DNA of 64,000 nucleotides from a bacterium. Its GTDB lineage: Bacteria > Gemmatimonadota > Gemmatimonadetes > Longimicrobiales > RSA9. Below are positions 9,321 to 17,785 of this stretch, in pieces (positions within the stretch are counted from its first letter, which is position 1; the number at the start of each line of letters is the position of its first letter). The position numbers were made by a program, and so were the translations under genes. The stretch covers positions 34,096 to 98,095 of the forward strand of contig QGVH01000014.1 of NCBI GenBank assembly GCA_003242735.1. Direction: 5' to 3'. The notes under the pieces are model-generated. The model worked only from the letters and a program-made list of their open reading frames with translations, searched no databases and was not told the origin of the DNA.

Positions 9321-10562
9321 ATGTGGAGGATCCTGTTCGAAGAATTCTACGGCGACCTGAAGACGCAAAAGGTGCGTGCCTTCCTCACGATGTTCGGCAT
9401 CGCGTGGGGCACCATCGCGATCGTGCTGCTGCTCTCCTTCGGCGCGGGGCTGAGGAACGCGGTCGTCGACGGACTGGTCAACGCCTACGACCGCATGTTC
9501 ATCATCTACGCCGGCGAGACCACTCTGCCGTACGAAGGGCTGCCGCGCGGCCGCCGCATCGCCCTCACCGAAGCGGATGGCGAGCTGCTGCGCGGCATCC
9601 CCGGGGTGGAGCTGGTGAGCCCGTCGTATGGCCGGAGCGGCACGAGACTGCGCTTCGGCGATGTGGTGACGACGACGTACATGGAGGGGGTGCACCCGTC
9701 CTTCGAGCTGATGCGGCGGATGTTCCCCGTGGCGGGCGGGCGGTTCCTGAACGTCCGCGACGTCGAGGAGCGCAGGCGCGTAGTGTTCCTGGGCGATTCG
9801 ATCGCGAAGCGCTTGTTCGGCGATGTCTCGCCCGTGGGGCAGACGGTGCTGATCGACGACCTGCCGTTCATCGTCGTCGGCGTCATGCAACGCAAGCTCC
9901 AGACGACCATGAACAACGGCCCGGATGCGGAGCGCGCGGTCATCCCGGCGTCCACGTTCCGGGCGATCTACGGCCCGCGCTACGTGAACCATCTGCTGGT
10001 CCGGCCGAGCAGCGCGTACGATCCGGGGGTGGTGAAGGCGGAGATCTACCGGACGCTGGGCCGGCGTCACCGGTTCGACCCTGCAGACGAGCGCGCGCTG
10101 AGCTTCTGGGACGTGATCGAGGAGGAGAAGCTGGCGCGCCGCATCATGCTGGGCATCCAGATCTTCTTCGGCGTGGTGGGCGGCTTCACGCTGGTGGTGG
10201 CGGGCGTCGGCATCGCCAACGTCATGTACGTGGCGGTGCGGGAGCGCACGAGGGAGATCGGGGTCAAGCGGGCGCTGGGCGCGCGGCGGGTGCACATCGT
10301 TGCCCAGTTCGTGTTCGAGGCGCTCCTGCTCTCCCTCTCGGGCGGGCTGGCCGGCCTCGCCGTGGCCGCGCTGGTCGTGTTCGCCGTGGACAGCCTCCCC
10401 ACGTCGAACGGGGCGATGGAGTTCCTCGCGAACCCGGAGCTCTCCTGGCCGGTGGCGCTCACGACCGTGGCCGCGCTCACGGCCATCGGCCTGTGCGCGG
10501 GCGTGTTCCCGGCGAGGAGGGCCGCGGCGGTGGATCCGGTGGAGTCGCTGCGCTACGAATGA
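9321..10562 (+). CDS. ABC transporter permease, MacB/FtsX family (second copy)
   Basis: A 413-residue paralogue of the preceding gene, 11 bases after its stop, with GAGGGG as ribosome site. It has the same order: N-terminal helix (LTMFGIAWGTIAIVLLLSFGAG), periplasmic domain, then three helices with GVGIANVMYVAVRERTREIG and KRALGARRVHI, ending in PARRAAAVDPVESLRY. Adaptor, permease and permease make a three-gene operon. The pair probably forms a heterodimeric membrane core. The missing ATPase is discussed in the findings. Confidence 0.92.
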   Translation: MWRILFEEFYGDLKTQKVRAFLTMFGIAWGTIAIVLLLSFGAGLRNAVVDGLVNAYDRMFIIYAGETTLPYEGLPRGRRIALTEADGELLRGIPGVELVSPSYGRSGTRLRFGDVVTTTYMEGVHPSFELMRRMFPVAGGRFLNVRDVEERRRVVFLGDSIAKRLFGDVSPVGQTVLIDDLPFIVVGVMQRKLQTTMNNGPDAERAVIPASTFRAIYGPRYVNHLLVRPSSAYDPGVVKAEIYRTLGRRHRFDPADERALSFWDVIEEEKLARRIMLGIQIFFGVVGGFTLVVAGVGIANVMYVAVRERTREIGVKRALGARRVHIVAQFVFEALLLSLSGGLAGLAVAALVVFAVDSLPTSNGAMEFLANPELSWPVALTTVAALTAIGLCAGVFPARRAAAVDPVESLRYE

Positions 10563-10585
10563 ACGATGGCGCGGTGGCGGCCGGG

Positions 10586-10864
10586 CTACCAGCGCACGTT
10601 CCCCTGCTGCGACGTGTCGATCTGTTCGGGCTGGCCCGAACGGAAGAGGAACGCCTCCATGTTGGCGGTGAGGAATTCGCGCGCCGGGCGCTCCCGCACG
10701 TCCAGCCCGTAGTGGTTGATCAGCGCCGTCTGGTAGCGGAGCCACTGGTCCCAGCAGCGCTGACAGATCTCGCGGTGGATCCGCTCGCCCAGCTCCGTTC
10801 GCAGAGGCGGCCGCTCGAGTTGCGGGTTGGTCTGCCCGCACCTGACGCAGCGGATCTCTGCCAT
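10586..10864 (-). CDS. YggX-like Fe(II)-trafficking/oxidative damage protection protein
   Basis: A 92-residue protein with two N-terminal Cys pairs (CVRC at 6-9, CQRC at 34-37). The region ELGERIHREIC, WDQWLRYQTALINHYGL and FLTANMEAFLF lines up with YggX, where the same places read LGKRIY, WQ..QTMLINE and EQEMVNFLF. YggX family members protect iron-sulphur enzymes against oxidants. The CxxC pair near the start and the second pair are more than usual for YggX, which has a single conserved Cys, so a bound metal is possible here. The start has GGGAGGCG upstream. Confidence 0.75.
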   Translation of the reverse strand: MAEIRCVRCGQTNPQLERPPLRTELGERIHREICQRCWDQWLRYQTALINHYGLDVRERPAREFLTANMEAFLFRSGQPEQIDTSQQGNVRW

Positions 10865-11003
10865 GATCGCCTCCCGTCGAGTCGTCGTTGCCCGGCCCGC
10901 AGCCGTATGGGCATCTTACCATACCAGGCCGCTGCATGAAAAGAGCCGCGCCGGCGCCGGGCAAGGGTGGCTCGCTCCTCGCGCAGCGCGGTCCGCAGAT
11001 GCA

Positions 11004-11035
11004 CGCAGCGGCGGCACACGTGCGCCGCCGCTGCG
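11004..11035. terminator. Hairpin after the H1-like gene
   Basis: A 12-bp perfect stem (CGCAGCGGCGGC with GCCGCCGCTGCG) encloses an eight-base loop. It lies 20 bases after the stop of the lysine-rich gene on the minus strand and upstream of nothing on the plus strand. No U-tract is present, so the terminator role is likely but not proven. Confidence 0.5.
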
Positions 11036-11054
11036 CAACGGGCGCTACGGGAAA

Positions 11055-11273
11055 CTACTTCGTACGGCTGGACTCCCTTGCGGACTTCGTGGTGGACTTC
11101 CTGGCGGCCTTGGTGGCGGACTTCTTGGCAGCCTTCTTGGCGGTCTTGGCGGTCTTCTGTGCGGCCTTCTTCGCCGTCGCCTTCTTGGCCGCCTTCTTCG
11201 CGGTCTTCTTCGCCGCCGTCTTCGGTGCTGCCTTCTTCGCCGTCTTCTTCACAGCACTTCTCGTTGCGGGCAT
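11055..11273 (-). CDS. Lysine/alanine-rich histone H1-like DNA-binding protein
   Basis: A 72-residue, very basic protein made almost entirely of KKTAKKA/KKAAKK-type repeats with Ser/Thr. Roughly a third of the residues are lysine. Such proteins resemble the tail of eukaryotic histone H1 and the C-terminal domains of bacterial AlgP-like or HU-extended proteins; they bind DNA or RNA without a fold of their own. The start at 11273 is set by a strong AGGAGGG site. It is divergent from the patatin gene. The DNA looks like a tandem repeat for this reason, but the reading frame is open throughout. Confidence 0.8.
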   Translation of the reverse strand: MPATRSAVKKTAKKAAPKTAAKKTAKKAAKKATAKKAAQKTAKTAKKAAKKSATKAARKSTTKSARESSRTK

Positions 11274-11323
11274 CGTCGCCCTCCTGTGAAATGTTGAAGC
11301 GTACTTCGACGGCACCAAGGACG

Positions 11324-13411
11324 ATGAATGCGATCCGCGTCGTCTGTCAAGATCTTTGTGGAGAGGCCATCGCCCTGGGTTGGTTGCTGGTGATGCTGCT
11401 CGCGGGTGATGCGAGTGGGCAGCAGGCGGTGGTGCTGGGGGGCGGCGGCTCGCGCGGGCTCGCTCATGCGGGTGTGCTGGCCGGTCTCGAGGAGCTCGGC
11501 TACGAGCCCGAACTGGTGGTGGGGACGAGCATGGGCGCGATCATCGGCTCGTTGTACGCGGCGGGCCACTCGCCGGAGGGTGTGTGGCGGATCGTACTGG
11601 CGCAGGACTGGCCGGAGTTCTTCGTGCACATGCCGCGGCCGGTGGGTCCGCGGCGTGAGCTCCGCCATCCGCAGCTCGAGGTCGGCATCGGGGTGCAGAG
11701 GCCGGCGGGTCTCATCGCGGAGTGGCGGATCAATCGGGCGCTCGTGCACCTGCTCTTCGACGCCGGGGCACGGAGCGGCGGAGACTTCGACCGGCTGCCG
11801 CGGCGGTTCCGGTCCGTTGCGGCGGACCTGCGCACGGGTGAAGCGGTGGCGATCGCGGAGGGCGACCTGGCGCGGGCGGTGCGGGCGAGCATGGCGGTGC
11901 CGGGCGTGTTCGCGGGGGTGGTGCGCGCCGGCACGCCGCTGGTGGATGGCGGAATCGCCGACTACTTGCCGATCGCGGTGGCACGAGCCGAGGGCGCGCG
12001 GTACATCGTCGCCTCGGACGTGATCCGGCCCGCGCCCGAGATCGAGGATCATTCTGCGCCGGCGGTGGCGTTGCGCGGTCTGCGGCTGACGATGCGCAAC
12101 ACGCTGCCGGACACCGCGGCGGATGTGCTGGTGCTGCCGGACATCCCGCGGCAGATCAGCGAGGCGTTGTTCCCGCGTGATCCGACGCCGCTGTTCCGTG
12201 CGGGGCTGGAGGCGGTCCGGCGTGATGCGGCTGGTCGTCTGCCCGCGAGCGGCGGTTCTCGGGCGCGGGCGCCGCTGCCGCAGCCGGACACGCTGGTCGC
12301 GTTGCGTGTCATGGCCGCGGATGCGGCCATCGGGGCGTTGGCGCAGCGGCTCTTCCGGGATGCTGCGCCCGCGCGCTACGACACGGCGCGGGTGCTGGGC
12401 GCGGTGGACCGGCTGTACGAGACGGGGCTGGTGGACGGCGTCTGGCCGAGTGTCGAGGGACTTATGGAGAGTGGAGGTGGGAGAGCGGGTGAGCTGGTGG
12501 TTCGGGTGGAGCCGGTCGCGCGGACGAACGTGGTGGGTGCGGTGGGCTACGACAACGACCGTGGCGGCCGGGTCTGGGCGAGGGCGTCCACGCGCGTGAC
12601 CTCGGCGGAGCCGCTGGTGCTCGGGGTGGCGGGTTCGCTGGGCTCGCTGGAGCGGTGGGCCGCGCTGTCGCTGCGCGTGCATCCGCCGGGCACGGCGCCG
12701 CTGGCGTGGAGCGTGGGTGCGCACCACGCGTCGAACGAGGTCCGGGTGCGGGGCGGGGAGGTGGATGTGCAGCGGACGGGTGGGTGGTTGGGGGCGGAGC
12801 TGCTCCGCGTACGGCCGGCGCTCGCGTTCGCGGCCGTTGCGTTGGCGGAGCGTGTCCGGCGCGGCGACGGCGAGGATGGCGTGTCGTACGGGCCGCTGGT
12901 GCGGATCGAAGGTGTGCAGCCGCTGACCCGTCTCGTCGGCGCCTCGCCGATGCTCGAGCTGGAGGCGCGTGCGGGGGCTGTCTCGTACGAGCGGGTCCGG
13001 GCGCGGGGAGCGGCCTGTGCGGCGTCCGGGCGCTGGTCGCTGGCCGCGCTGGTGGACGTCACGTCCGCCAGCAGCGATGCGCCTGCGGATGTGCTGCCTG
13101 CGCTGGGCGACGAGTGGCTGGTGCCCGGGATGCGGTGGGGCGAGGAGCGCGGCCGGACGCGTGTCGTGGCCGGTGCCGACATCGCGCATCCCATTCCGCA
13201 TCCCCTCGTGTTGGAGGGCGCGGTGCGGCTGCGGCTGCGGGCGGGGGCGGCGGCGGGCGACGTGGACGCGTTCCGGGATTCGGGTGCGTGGGTGCTGGGC
13301 GCTGCGCTGGAGTTGTTGTGGGCGACGCCGCTGGGCCCGGTCCTGGGCGGCGTGGGAGCGAACACGCGCGGACGCTGGCGCCTGCACGTGAACGTCGGAC
13401 CCTGGTTCTGA
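11324..13411 (+). CDS. Patatin-like phospholipase with C-terminal outer-membrane barrel (type Vd autotransporter-like)
   Basis: A 695-residue secreted protein. After a signal peptide (about 1-33) comes a patatin domain (about 34-300) with the oxyanion loop GGGGSRG, nucleophile GTSMG and aspartate in [12 protein letters not shown], so the Ser-Asp dyad is intact. A POTRA-like stretch (about 320-400, [25 protein letters not shown]) follows, then about 290 residues of alternating strands ending in the aromatic VGPWF, as in outer-membrane barrels. This order matches PlpD-type proteins (type Vd secretion), which carry a phospholipase A domain across the outer membrane. An RSSA-like patatin-Omp85 protein is the same idea. 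It heads a probable operon with two PH-domain genes. Confidence 0.88.
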   Translation: MNAIRVVCQDLCGEAIALGWLLVMLLAGDASGQQAVVLGGGGSRGLAHAGVLAGLEELGYEPELVVGTSMGAIIGSLYAAGHSPEGVWRIVLAQDWPEFFVHMPRPVGPRRELRHPQLEVGIGVQRPAGLIAEWRINRALVHLLFDAGARSGGDFDRLPRRFRSVAADLRTGEAVAIAEGDLARAVRASMAVPGVFAGVVRAGTPLVDGGIADYLPIAVARAEGARYIVASDVIRPAPEIEDHSAPAVALRGLRLTMRNTLPDTAADVLVLPDIPRQISEALFPRDPTPLFRAGLEAVRRDAAGRLPASGGSRARAPLPQPDTLVALRVMAADAAIGALAQRLFRDAAPARYDTARVLGAVDRLYETGLVDGVWPSVEGLMESGGGRAGELVVRVEPVARTNVVGAVGYDNDRGGRVWARASTRVTSAEPLVLGVAGSLGSLERWAALSLRVHPPGTAPLAWSVGAHHASNEVRVRGGEVDVQRTGGWLGAELLRVRPALAFAAVALAERVRRGDGEDGVSYGPLVRIEGVQPLTRLVGASPMLELEARAGAVSYERVRARGAACAASGRWSLAALVDVTSASSDAPADVLPALGDEWLVPGMRWGEERGRTRVVAGADIAHPIPHPLVLEGAVRLRLRAGAAAGDVDAFRDSGAWVLGAALELLWATPLGPVLGGVGANTRGRWRLHVNVGPWF

Positions 13412-13421
13412 GGGACACACC

Positions 13422-13961
13422 GTGCAGCCGTTCGATGAAGTCGTGCCTGGAGCCCCGTCCGAGGCGAGTGCGGCGGCGTGCGAGGACGCACTGCCGGATC
13501 CCTCCACGCTGCGACCGCTCGATCCGCGGGTGATGAAGGTGTGGCGTGCGGCCTGGCTGATCACGGCCGGGCTGCTCGCGCTCGCGGCGCTCGTGTCACT
13601 GGTGTCGGGGCGCGGAGCCGTGGGCGCCGCCCTGCTGGGGCTCACGGCGACGTGCGTGGCGGCGGCCGTGTTCCTGCCGAGCGTTCGGTACCGCGCGTGG
13701 GGCTTCCAGGTCCGGCCCGCCGGTCTGCTCGTGCGGCACGGCGTCGTGTGGCGCAGCGTGAGCGTGGTGCCGCACGCACGGATCCAGTACGTGGACACGC
13801 GACGCGGGCCGCTCGAGCGTGCGTTCGGGCTCGCGACCGTCGTCGTCCACACGGCGGGGAGCCGTGGTGCGGCCGTGCGGATCCCCGGCCTCGATGCGGT
13901 GGACGCCGAAGCGCTGCGCGACCGGCTGGCGGCGCTGGGTGACGGCGATGATGCTGTCTGA
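13422..13961 (+). CDS. PH-domain membrane protein, YdbS-like
   Basis: A 179-residue protein with GTG start 10 bases after the patatin stop. Two hydrophobic segments (about 43-62 and 66-84) precede one bacterial PH domain of the YdbS type (about 88-170), with RAWGFQVRPAGLLVRHGVVWR, VPHARIQYVDTRRGPLERAFGLATV. In Bacillus, YdbS and YdbT are encoded together and have been linked to resistance against certain bacteriocins. The next gene is the YdbT-type partner and overlaps it by 14 bases. Confidence 0.88.
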   Translation: MQPFDEVVPGAPSEASAAACEDALPDPSTLRPLDPRVMKVWRAAWLITAGLLALAALVSLVSGRGAVGAALLGLTATCVAAAVFLPSVRYRAWGFQVRPAGLLVRHGVVWRSVSVVPHARIQYVDTRRGPLERAFGLATVVVHTAGSRGAAVRIPGLDAVDAEALRDRLAALGDGDDAV

Positions 13962-15528
13962 GCCGCAGCGGCTCCATCCGTACACCGTGCTGTTCGACGC
14001 GGTCGCGACGGCGCGGGCGTTCGTCGTCCCGGCGCTGTTCGGCGGTGTCTCGGCCGGCGGCGGCGAAGTGGAGAGCGTGCTCACGTGGACCCTCGCGCTG
14101 CTCTCCGTCCCGGCGATCCTTCTCGCGGTTGCACGTTACTTCTCGTTCCGTTACCGGCTCACGGGCGATGAGCTGATCATTGACTCGGGCGTCCTCAGCC
14201 GTCAGCGGCGGGTGATCCCGCTGGCGCGGATCCAGAACATCGATGTGCGCGAGTCGCCGCTCCAGCGCCTCTGCGGAGTCGTGGAGCTGCGTGTCGAGAC
14301 GGCGGGGTCGGGCGAGACCGAGGCCGCGCTGCGGGTGCTGGACCGCGCGCACGCGGAATCGTTGCGCGAGGCGCTGCTGGCGGGGCGCCGTGCTGCGCTG
14401 GTGGGGGGCGGCGTCGGTGTTCAGACGGAGGAGACGGAGCCGGTTCGCGAGCTGGCGCGGCTGTCCACGCAGGACCTGATCGTCGCGGGCGCGACGGCGA
14501 GCGAGGCGGGGATCGTGGCCGCGGCGCTGGGCGGTGCGCTCCAGGTCCTGGACGACCTGCGGATCGACGTTCCCGACTTCCTCCCGGATCCAGAGCGCAT
14601 CGCGGAGCTCTCCGGCGGAGACATCGTGGTGGCCGTGGCAGGCATCGTGCTCGCGGTCCTGCTGATCGGCTGGCTCTCCTCGATCCTCGGCGCACTGATC
14701 ACGTACCACGGCTTCACGCTGGAGCAGACGTCCTCCGAGCTGCGCAAGCGGTACGGACTGCTGAGCCGGCGCGAGGCGGTGGTTCCGCTCGAGCGCGTGC
14801 AGGCCGTGCGCGTGGAAGAGTCGTGGATCCGCCGGCCGTTCCGCCTCGCCGCGCTGAAGGTGGAGACGGCGGGCGGGGCGCCGCAGGAGCGGCGGCGCGG
14901 CGGCGCCGAGGCGTTCCTGCCGATCGCGCGCGCGGCCGATGTGCAGCGGCTGGTGGAGGCCGTGCTGGGCGGCCTGGACTACGACGGGCTCGTGTTCCTG
15001 CCCGCGCATCCGCGGGCGCGCCGGCGCGCGTTCGTGCGCTACACGATCGTGTTCGGGCTCGCTGCGGTGGCTCTCACGTTCGTGGTGGAGCCGCGCTGGT
15101 TGCCGTTCCTGCCCGTGCTGCCGGTGGCCTGGCTCGCCGCAGGGCGGTACTACCGGAACCTCGGCTACGCGCTGGCGCCCGGGTTCGTCGTCACCCGCGC
15201 CGGCTTGCTCGACCGCATCACGTGGATCGTGCCGGACCGGCGCATTCAGACGGTGCACCTCGTCCAGTCGCCGTTCCAGCGGCGCCACGGCCTGGCCGAC
15301 GTGGTGGTGGACACCGCCGCGGGCGGGCTGTTGCGGGAAGCGGCGGCGAAGGACATCGCGTACCCGGATGCGTTGGCGCTCCTGCGCGAGGTCGCCGAGC
15401 GGACCGCGTTCGCGTCTGGGGCGACTCGTGCGGCGGATCCGGGGAAGAAGCGCGGAGCGCCCGCGGAAGGTATCCGCGGGCGCTCCGGCGGCTCATCGGC
15501 GGGCGGGGGTCAGAACCGCGACTCGTAG
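13948..15528 (+). CDS. PH-domain membrane protein with three repeats, YdbT-like
   Basis: A 526-residue membrane protein with paired hydrophobic helices before each of three bacterial PH repeats. Repeat signatures are [28 protein letters not shown] (about 80-115), [28 protein letters not shown] and [35 protein letters not shown]. The last 40 residues are a Gly/Ser/Lys-rich tail. The ATG at 13948 overlaps the YdbS-like gene, indicating translational coupling. The 3' end overlaps the convergent cold-shock gene by 19 bases. The molecular role of the pair is unknown; membrane lipid or scaffold binding is a guess. Confidence 0.88.
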   Translation: MMLSEPQRLHPYTVLFDAVATARAFVVPALFGGVSAGGGEVESVLTWTLALLSVPAILLAVARYFSFRYRLTGDELIIDSGVLSRQRRVIPLARIQNIDVRESPLQRLCGVVELRVETAGSGETEAALRVLDRAHAESLREALLAGRRAALVGGGVGVQTEETEPVRELARLSTQDLIVAGATASEAGIVAAALGGALQVLDDLRIDVPDFLPDPERIAELSGGDIVVAVAGIVLAVLLIGWLSSILGALITYHGFTLEQTSSELRKRYGLLSRREAVVPLERVQAVRVEESWIRRPFRLAALKVETAGGAPQERRRGGAEAFLPIARAADVQRLVEAVLGGLDYDGLVFLPAHPRARRRAFVRYTIVFGLAAVALTFVVEPRWLPFLPVLPVAWLAAGRYYRNLGYALAPGFVVTRAGLLDRITWIVPDRRIQTVHLVQSPFQRRHGLADVVVDTAAGGLLREAAAKDIAYPDALALLREVAERTAFASGATRAADPGKKRGAPAEGIRGRSGGSSAGGGQNRDS

Positions 15529-15821
15529 CGGCCGCCCATGCCGTAGCGGCCGCCGCCGGGCCGGCCAGGGCCGCCCTCACGACGCGGCGCGCGGCGCGGC
15601 GGCTCCGCCGGCGGGTTCAGCCGCACGACGTTCTGCGCCTTCGGCCCCTTGGCCTCCTGGATGACGTCGAACTCCACTTCCTCGCCCTCGTAGAGCACCT
15701 TGAAGCCGGTGCCCTCGATGGCGCTGTGGTGCACGAAGACGTCGGGCCCGTTCTCGGCGGTGAGGAAACCGTAACCCTTTTCCTGCGAGAACCACTTGAC
15801 GCTACCCTTGGTACGAGCCAT
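15510..15821 (-). CDS. Cold-shock protein with Arg/Gly-rich C-terminal extension
   Basis: A 103-residue single-stranded nucleic acid binding protein. Residues 1-67 are a canonical cold-shock domain with both RNP motifs (KGYGFLT and VFVHHSAI). The rest is an extension rich in Pro, Arg and Gly ([23 protein letters not shown]), about 35 residues longer than classical CspA. RG-rich tails add RNA affinity and can promote condensate formation. The start at 15821 has GGAG upstream. It has a long leader with a perfect 12-bp hairpin and a good promoter. Confidence 0.95.
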   Translation of the reverse strand: MARTKGSVKWFSQEKGYGFLTAENGPDVFVHHSAIEGTGFKVLYEGEEVEFDVIQEAKGPKAQNVVRLNPPAEPPRRAPRREGGPGRPGGGRYGMGGRYESRF

Positions 15822-15941
15822 CGCGATACTCCTGTGTGGAAAGGTTTGGCTCTGTGTGTGTCCGGGGGTTACGGTGCGATGACCCGTACCCTCTGACGCT
15901 CGCCGCGACTCAGCGCGCGCGGCCGGCGCATGCCCAAGAAG

Positions 15942-15979
15942 CAACAGGGAGCCCGCGTGTGTCCGCAGGCTCCCTGTTG
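15942..15979 (-). promoter_or_regulatory. Perfect hairpin in the cold-shock gene leader
   Basis: CAACAGGGAGCC pairs with GGCTCCCTGTTG, a perfect 12-bp stem around a 14-base loop. On the minus strand it is followed by CTTCTTGG, a weak U-rich run. It lies about 120 bases before the cold-shock start codon, so it may be an attenuator or a thermosensitive leader element. Long structured leaders are known for cspA-type genes; this particular element is an inference. Confidence 0.45.
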
Positions 15980-16046
15980 GATTTCAACGATTCACCCGCG
16001 CAACCGAAGCCCCGTCCCTGCGTTGGGCGGGGTCACACTGAGCCAC

Positions 16047-16075
16047 AAGGTACGCCTGCCGGGGGCGAAAGTCAA
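16047..16075 (-). promoter_or_regulatory. Candidate promoter of the cold-shock gene
   Basis: TTGACT (16075-16070) and TACCTT (16052-16047) are separated by exactly 17 bases on the minus strand. The -35 shares CTTGACTTT with the receptor promoter at 2498. The predicted transcript start leaves a leader of about 220 bases. Confidence 0.5.
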
Positions 16076-16190
16076 GGGTGTCGGGGTAAACCAAGGGGGA
16101 GGGCGTTGACGCGCCGCGCTGCGGCGTGTACCCTGCCCACGGCCGCGCGGTTGCGCGGTGTGATGGCCGAACCTTTCGCTGTTTCGATCG

Positions 16191-16508
16191 ATGTCGACGA
16201 ACGCTTCCATCAGCGGGGTAGCCCGTTTCCGTGTCTCTGATGTGGTTCCTGTCCCGCTCCGCGGGTACATGCTCCGTCTGCGCGTGACCGAGGGCGATCC
16301 GACGATGGCGCTCCTGCGCCCGGGCCGCTCGCTCCGCCTGATCGGGCCGGACGGCTCGGAGCGCGTGGTCCTCATCCACGGCATCGGGGCGACCAGCGGC
16401 CGCGCCCGCGCGGACCGGCTCGAGCGCCTTCGCGAGATCGACGTGGTCGTCTCGGCGGCGGACGGCGAGGCAGTCCGGATCGGCTGGACGGCGGAGCCGG
16501 CCGGCTGA
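16191..16508 (+). CDS. Small hypothetical protein
   Basis: A 105-residue protein that I do not recognise. It is predicted to be mostly beta-strand, with no signal peptide or membrane segment. The pattern FRVSDVVPVPLRGYMLRLRVTEGD resembles domain 2 of translation GTPases, a small beta-barrel, but the resemblance is weak. The ATG at 16191 was taken because the next frame-compatible starts lie inside the likely domain; there is no strong ribosome site. The epimerase gene follows 47 bases later on the same strand. Confidence 0.55.
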   Translation: MSTNASISGVARFRVSDVVPVPLRGYMLRLRVTEGDPTMALLRPGRSLRLIGPDGSERVVLIHGIGATSGRARADRLERLREIDVVVSAADGEAVRIGWTAEPAG

Positions 16509-16555
16509 GGGAGCGGGAGTCGGGACGGTTCCGCGGACACCGCGAGACGGCGTCA

Positions 16556-17578
16556 ATGAGCGAGCACCTCCCGGACGGACGGGCGGGGGCCGAGCCCATC
16601 GCGTTCCTCACGGGCGCGACGGGGTTCATCGGCAGCCGGGTCGCGCGGCTCCTGCGTGAGCGGGGGTACCGGCTGCGGTGCCTCGTGCGCGCCTCGTCCG
16701 ACACGAAGGACCTCGAGCGTGCGGGCGCGGAGCTCGTGTGCGGTGAGCTGCACGACGCTGCCGTGCTCGCACGCGGCCTGGACGGGGCGGCGCTGGCGAT
16801 CCACATGGCCGGCGCCTACGAGATGGGCCTCGTGGACGTGGCGGCGCTCGAGCGCACGAACATCGAGGGCACCCGCGCCTTCATTGCCGCGGTCGAGCGG
16901 GCGGGCACGCCGCGCGCGGTCTACGTCTCGACGACCGCAGCGCTCGGGCCCGTGCCGGAGGGCGAGGGCGATGAGACGACGGAGCATCCGGGCGATCGCT
17001 ACCGTTCCACGTACGAGCGGACGAAGACGGAGGCGCATCGTCTCGCCGTCGCTGCGCAGCGTCGCGGCGTGCCGCTCATCATCGTGTGTCCCGCGGTGGT
17101 GTACGGGCCGGGCGACCGCAGCCCGCACGCCCTCTTCATGATGGACCTGATCCGCGGGCGGGTGCCCGGTCTGCCGACGCGGCCGGCGTGGTGGTCGTAC
17201 GTGCACGTGGATGATGTGGCGGAGGGGATCGTGGCCGCGGCGGAGCGGGGACGGCCGGGCGAGACGTACGTGCTCTCGGGCGAGCACATGCGGATGGATG
17301 AATTCGCGCGGCGCGTGGCGCGGCTCGCCGGCCGACGTCCGCCGCCGTTCCGCTTCCCCGGGCCCGTGCTGCGGATCAGCGCCACCCTGATGGACGTGAT
17401 CGCGCGCGTGACCGGGCTCCGGACTTCGATCAACCGGGAGAACGTCGAGATGGTGAACGGGTGGCGTTGGCTCCACTCCCACGCCAAGGCGACCCGGGAG
17501 CTGGGCTGGGTCCCGCGGCCGCTGGCCGAAGGGTTGCCGGAAACGGTCGCGTGGCTACGGGCGCAGCTCGGCCGCTGA
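16556..17578 (+). CDS. NAD(P)-dependent epimerase/dehydratase, dihydroflavonol-reductase-like
   Basis: A 340-residue extended SDR. The Rossmann motif TGATGFIG is at about 21-28 and the catalytic YxxxK is YERTK (about 156-160), with the preceding STTAALG as the Ser/Thr position. The nearest family pattern is the HpnA/dihydroflavonol-4-reductase group, which reduces or epimerises sugar-nucleotide or polyketide-like substrates; the substrate cannot be told. It ends convergently with the zinc-ribbon gene of the paa operon, with an overlap of 24 bases. Confidence 0.88.
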   Translation: MSEHLPDGRAGAEPIAFLTGATGFIGSRVARLLRERGYRLRCLVRASSDTKDLERAGAELVCGELHDAAVLARGLDGAALAIHMAGAYEMGLVDVAALERTNIEGTRAFIAAVERAGTPRAVYVSTTAALGPVPEGEGDETTEHPGDRYRSTYERTKTEAHRLAVAAQRRGVPLIIVCPAVVYGPGDRSPHALFMMDLIRGRVPGLPTRPAWWSYVHVDDVAEGIVAAAERGRPGETYVLSGEHMRMDEFARRVARLAGRRPPPFRFPGPVLRISATLMDVIARVTGLRTSINRENVEMVNGWRWLHSHAKATRELGWVPRPLAEGLPETVAWLRAQLGR

Positions 17579-17782
17579 CGTCTCCCCGCGCCCGGCGTCG
17601 CCTTCCCGCTTGAACCGCTCGAACGCCGTGTGGCAGCGGTGGCACCAGTAGGTGACCACGGAGAGCGCGGAGCCGAACGGCGAGTGCAGCTCGGTGTCGT
17701 CGCCTCCGCAGAACGGGCAGACGGCCCGGGCGGGCAGGCCGAACACCGCGGCGGTCCAGTCGGCGCGGGCGCGGGAGTCCAT
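17555..17782 (-). CDS. Free-standing zinc ribbon homologous to the C-terminal domain of PaaD
   Basis: A 75-residue protein with two Cys pairs, CPFCGG and CHRCH, around HSPFGSALSVVTYW, then FERFKRE. This is the zinc beta-ribbon usually found at the C-terminus of PaaD (PaaJ), where the pattern is CPYCGS, FGST, CxxC, FxxFK. Here it is a separate gene, three bases after the paaC stop, while the N-terminal PaaD half is encoded at 18856-19230. PaaD is needed to mature or assemble the phenylacetyl-CoA epoxidase. The start at 17782 relies on translational coupling with paaC. The 3' end overlaps the epimerase gene. Confidence 0.8.
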   Translation of the reverse strand: MDSRARADWTAAVFGLPARAVCPFCGGDDTELHSPFGSALSVVTYWCHRCHTAFERFKREGDAGRGETSAAELRP

Positions 17783-17785
17783 TGG

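Larger units (their letters stand above)
15822..16190. other. Divergent intergenic region: cold-shock gene leader
   Basis: This stretch of about 370 bases holds the promoter (16047-16075) and a leader of roughly 220 bases for the cold-shock gene on the minus strand, including the hairpin at 15942-15979. For the plus strand gene at 16191 I see no clear promoter. No tRNA or further gene is visible. Confidence 0.6.

Noticed and set aside
11060..11260. Tandem-repeat-like DNA in the lysine-rich gene that could be read as a repeat array
   Set aside because: The repeats follow codon periodicity of KKTAKKA-type units, the reading frame is open and has a strong ribosome site. There are no regular spacers, so it is not a CRISPR array.
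16191..16508. Resemblance of the small protein to translation GTPase domain 2
   Set aside because: Only a short strand-loop pattern (RVSDVVPVPLRG) supports it. It is recorded as a hypothetical protein.
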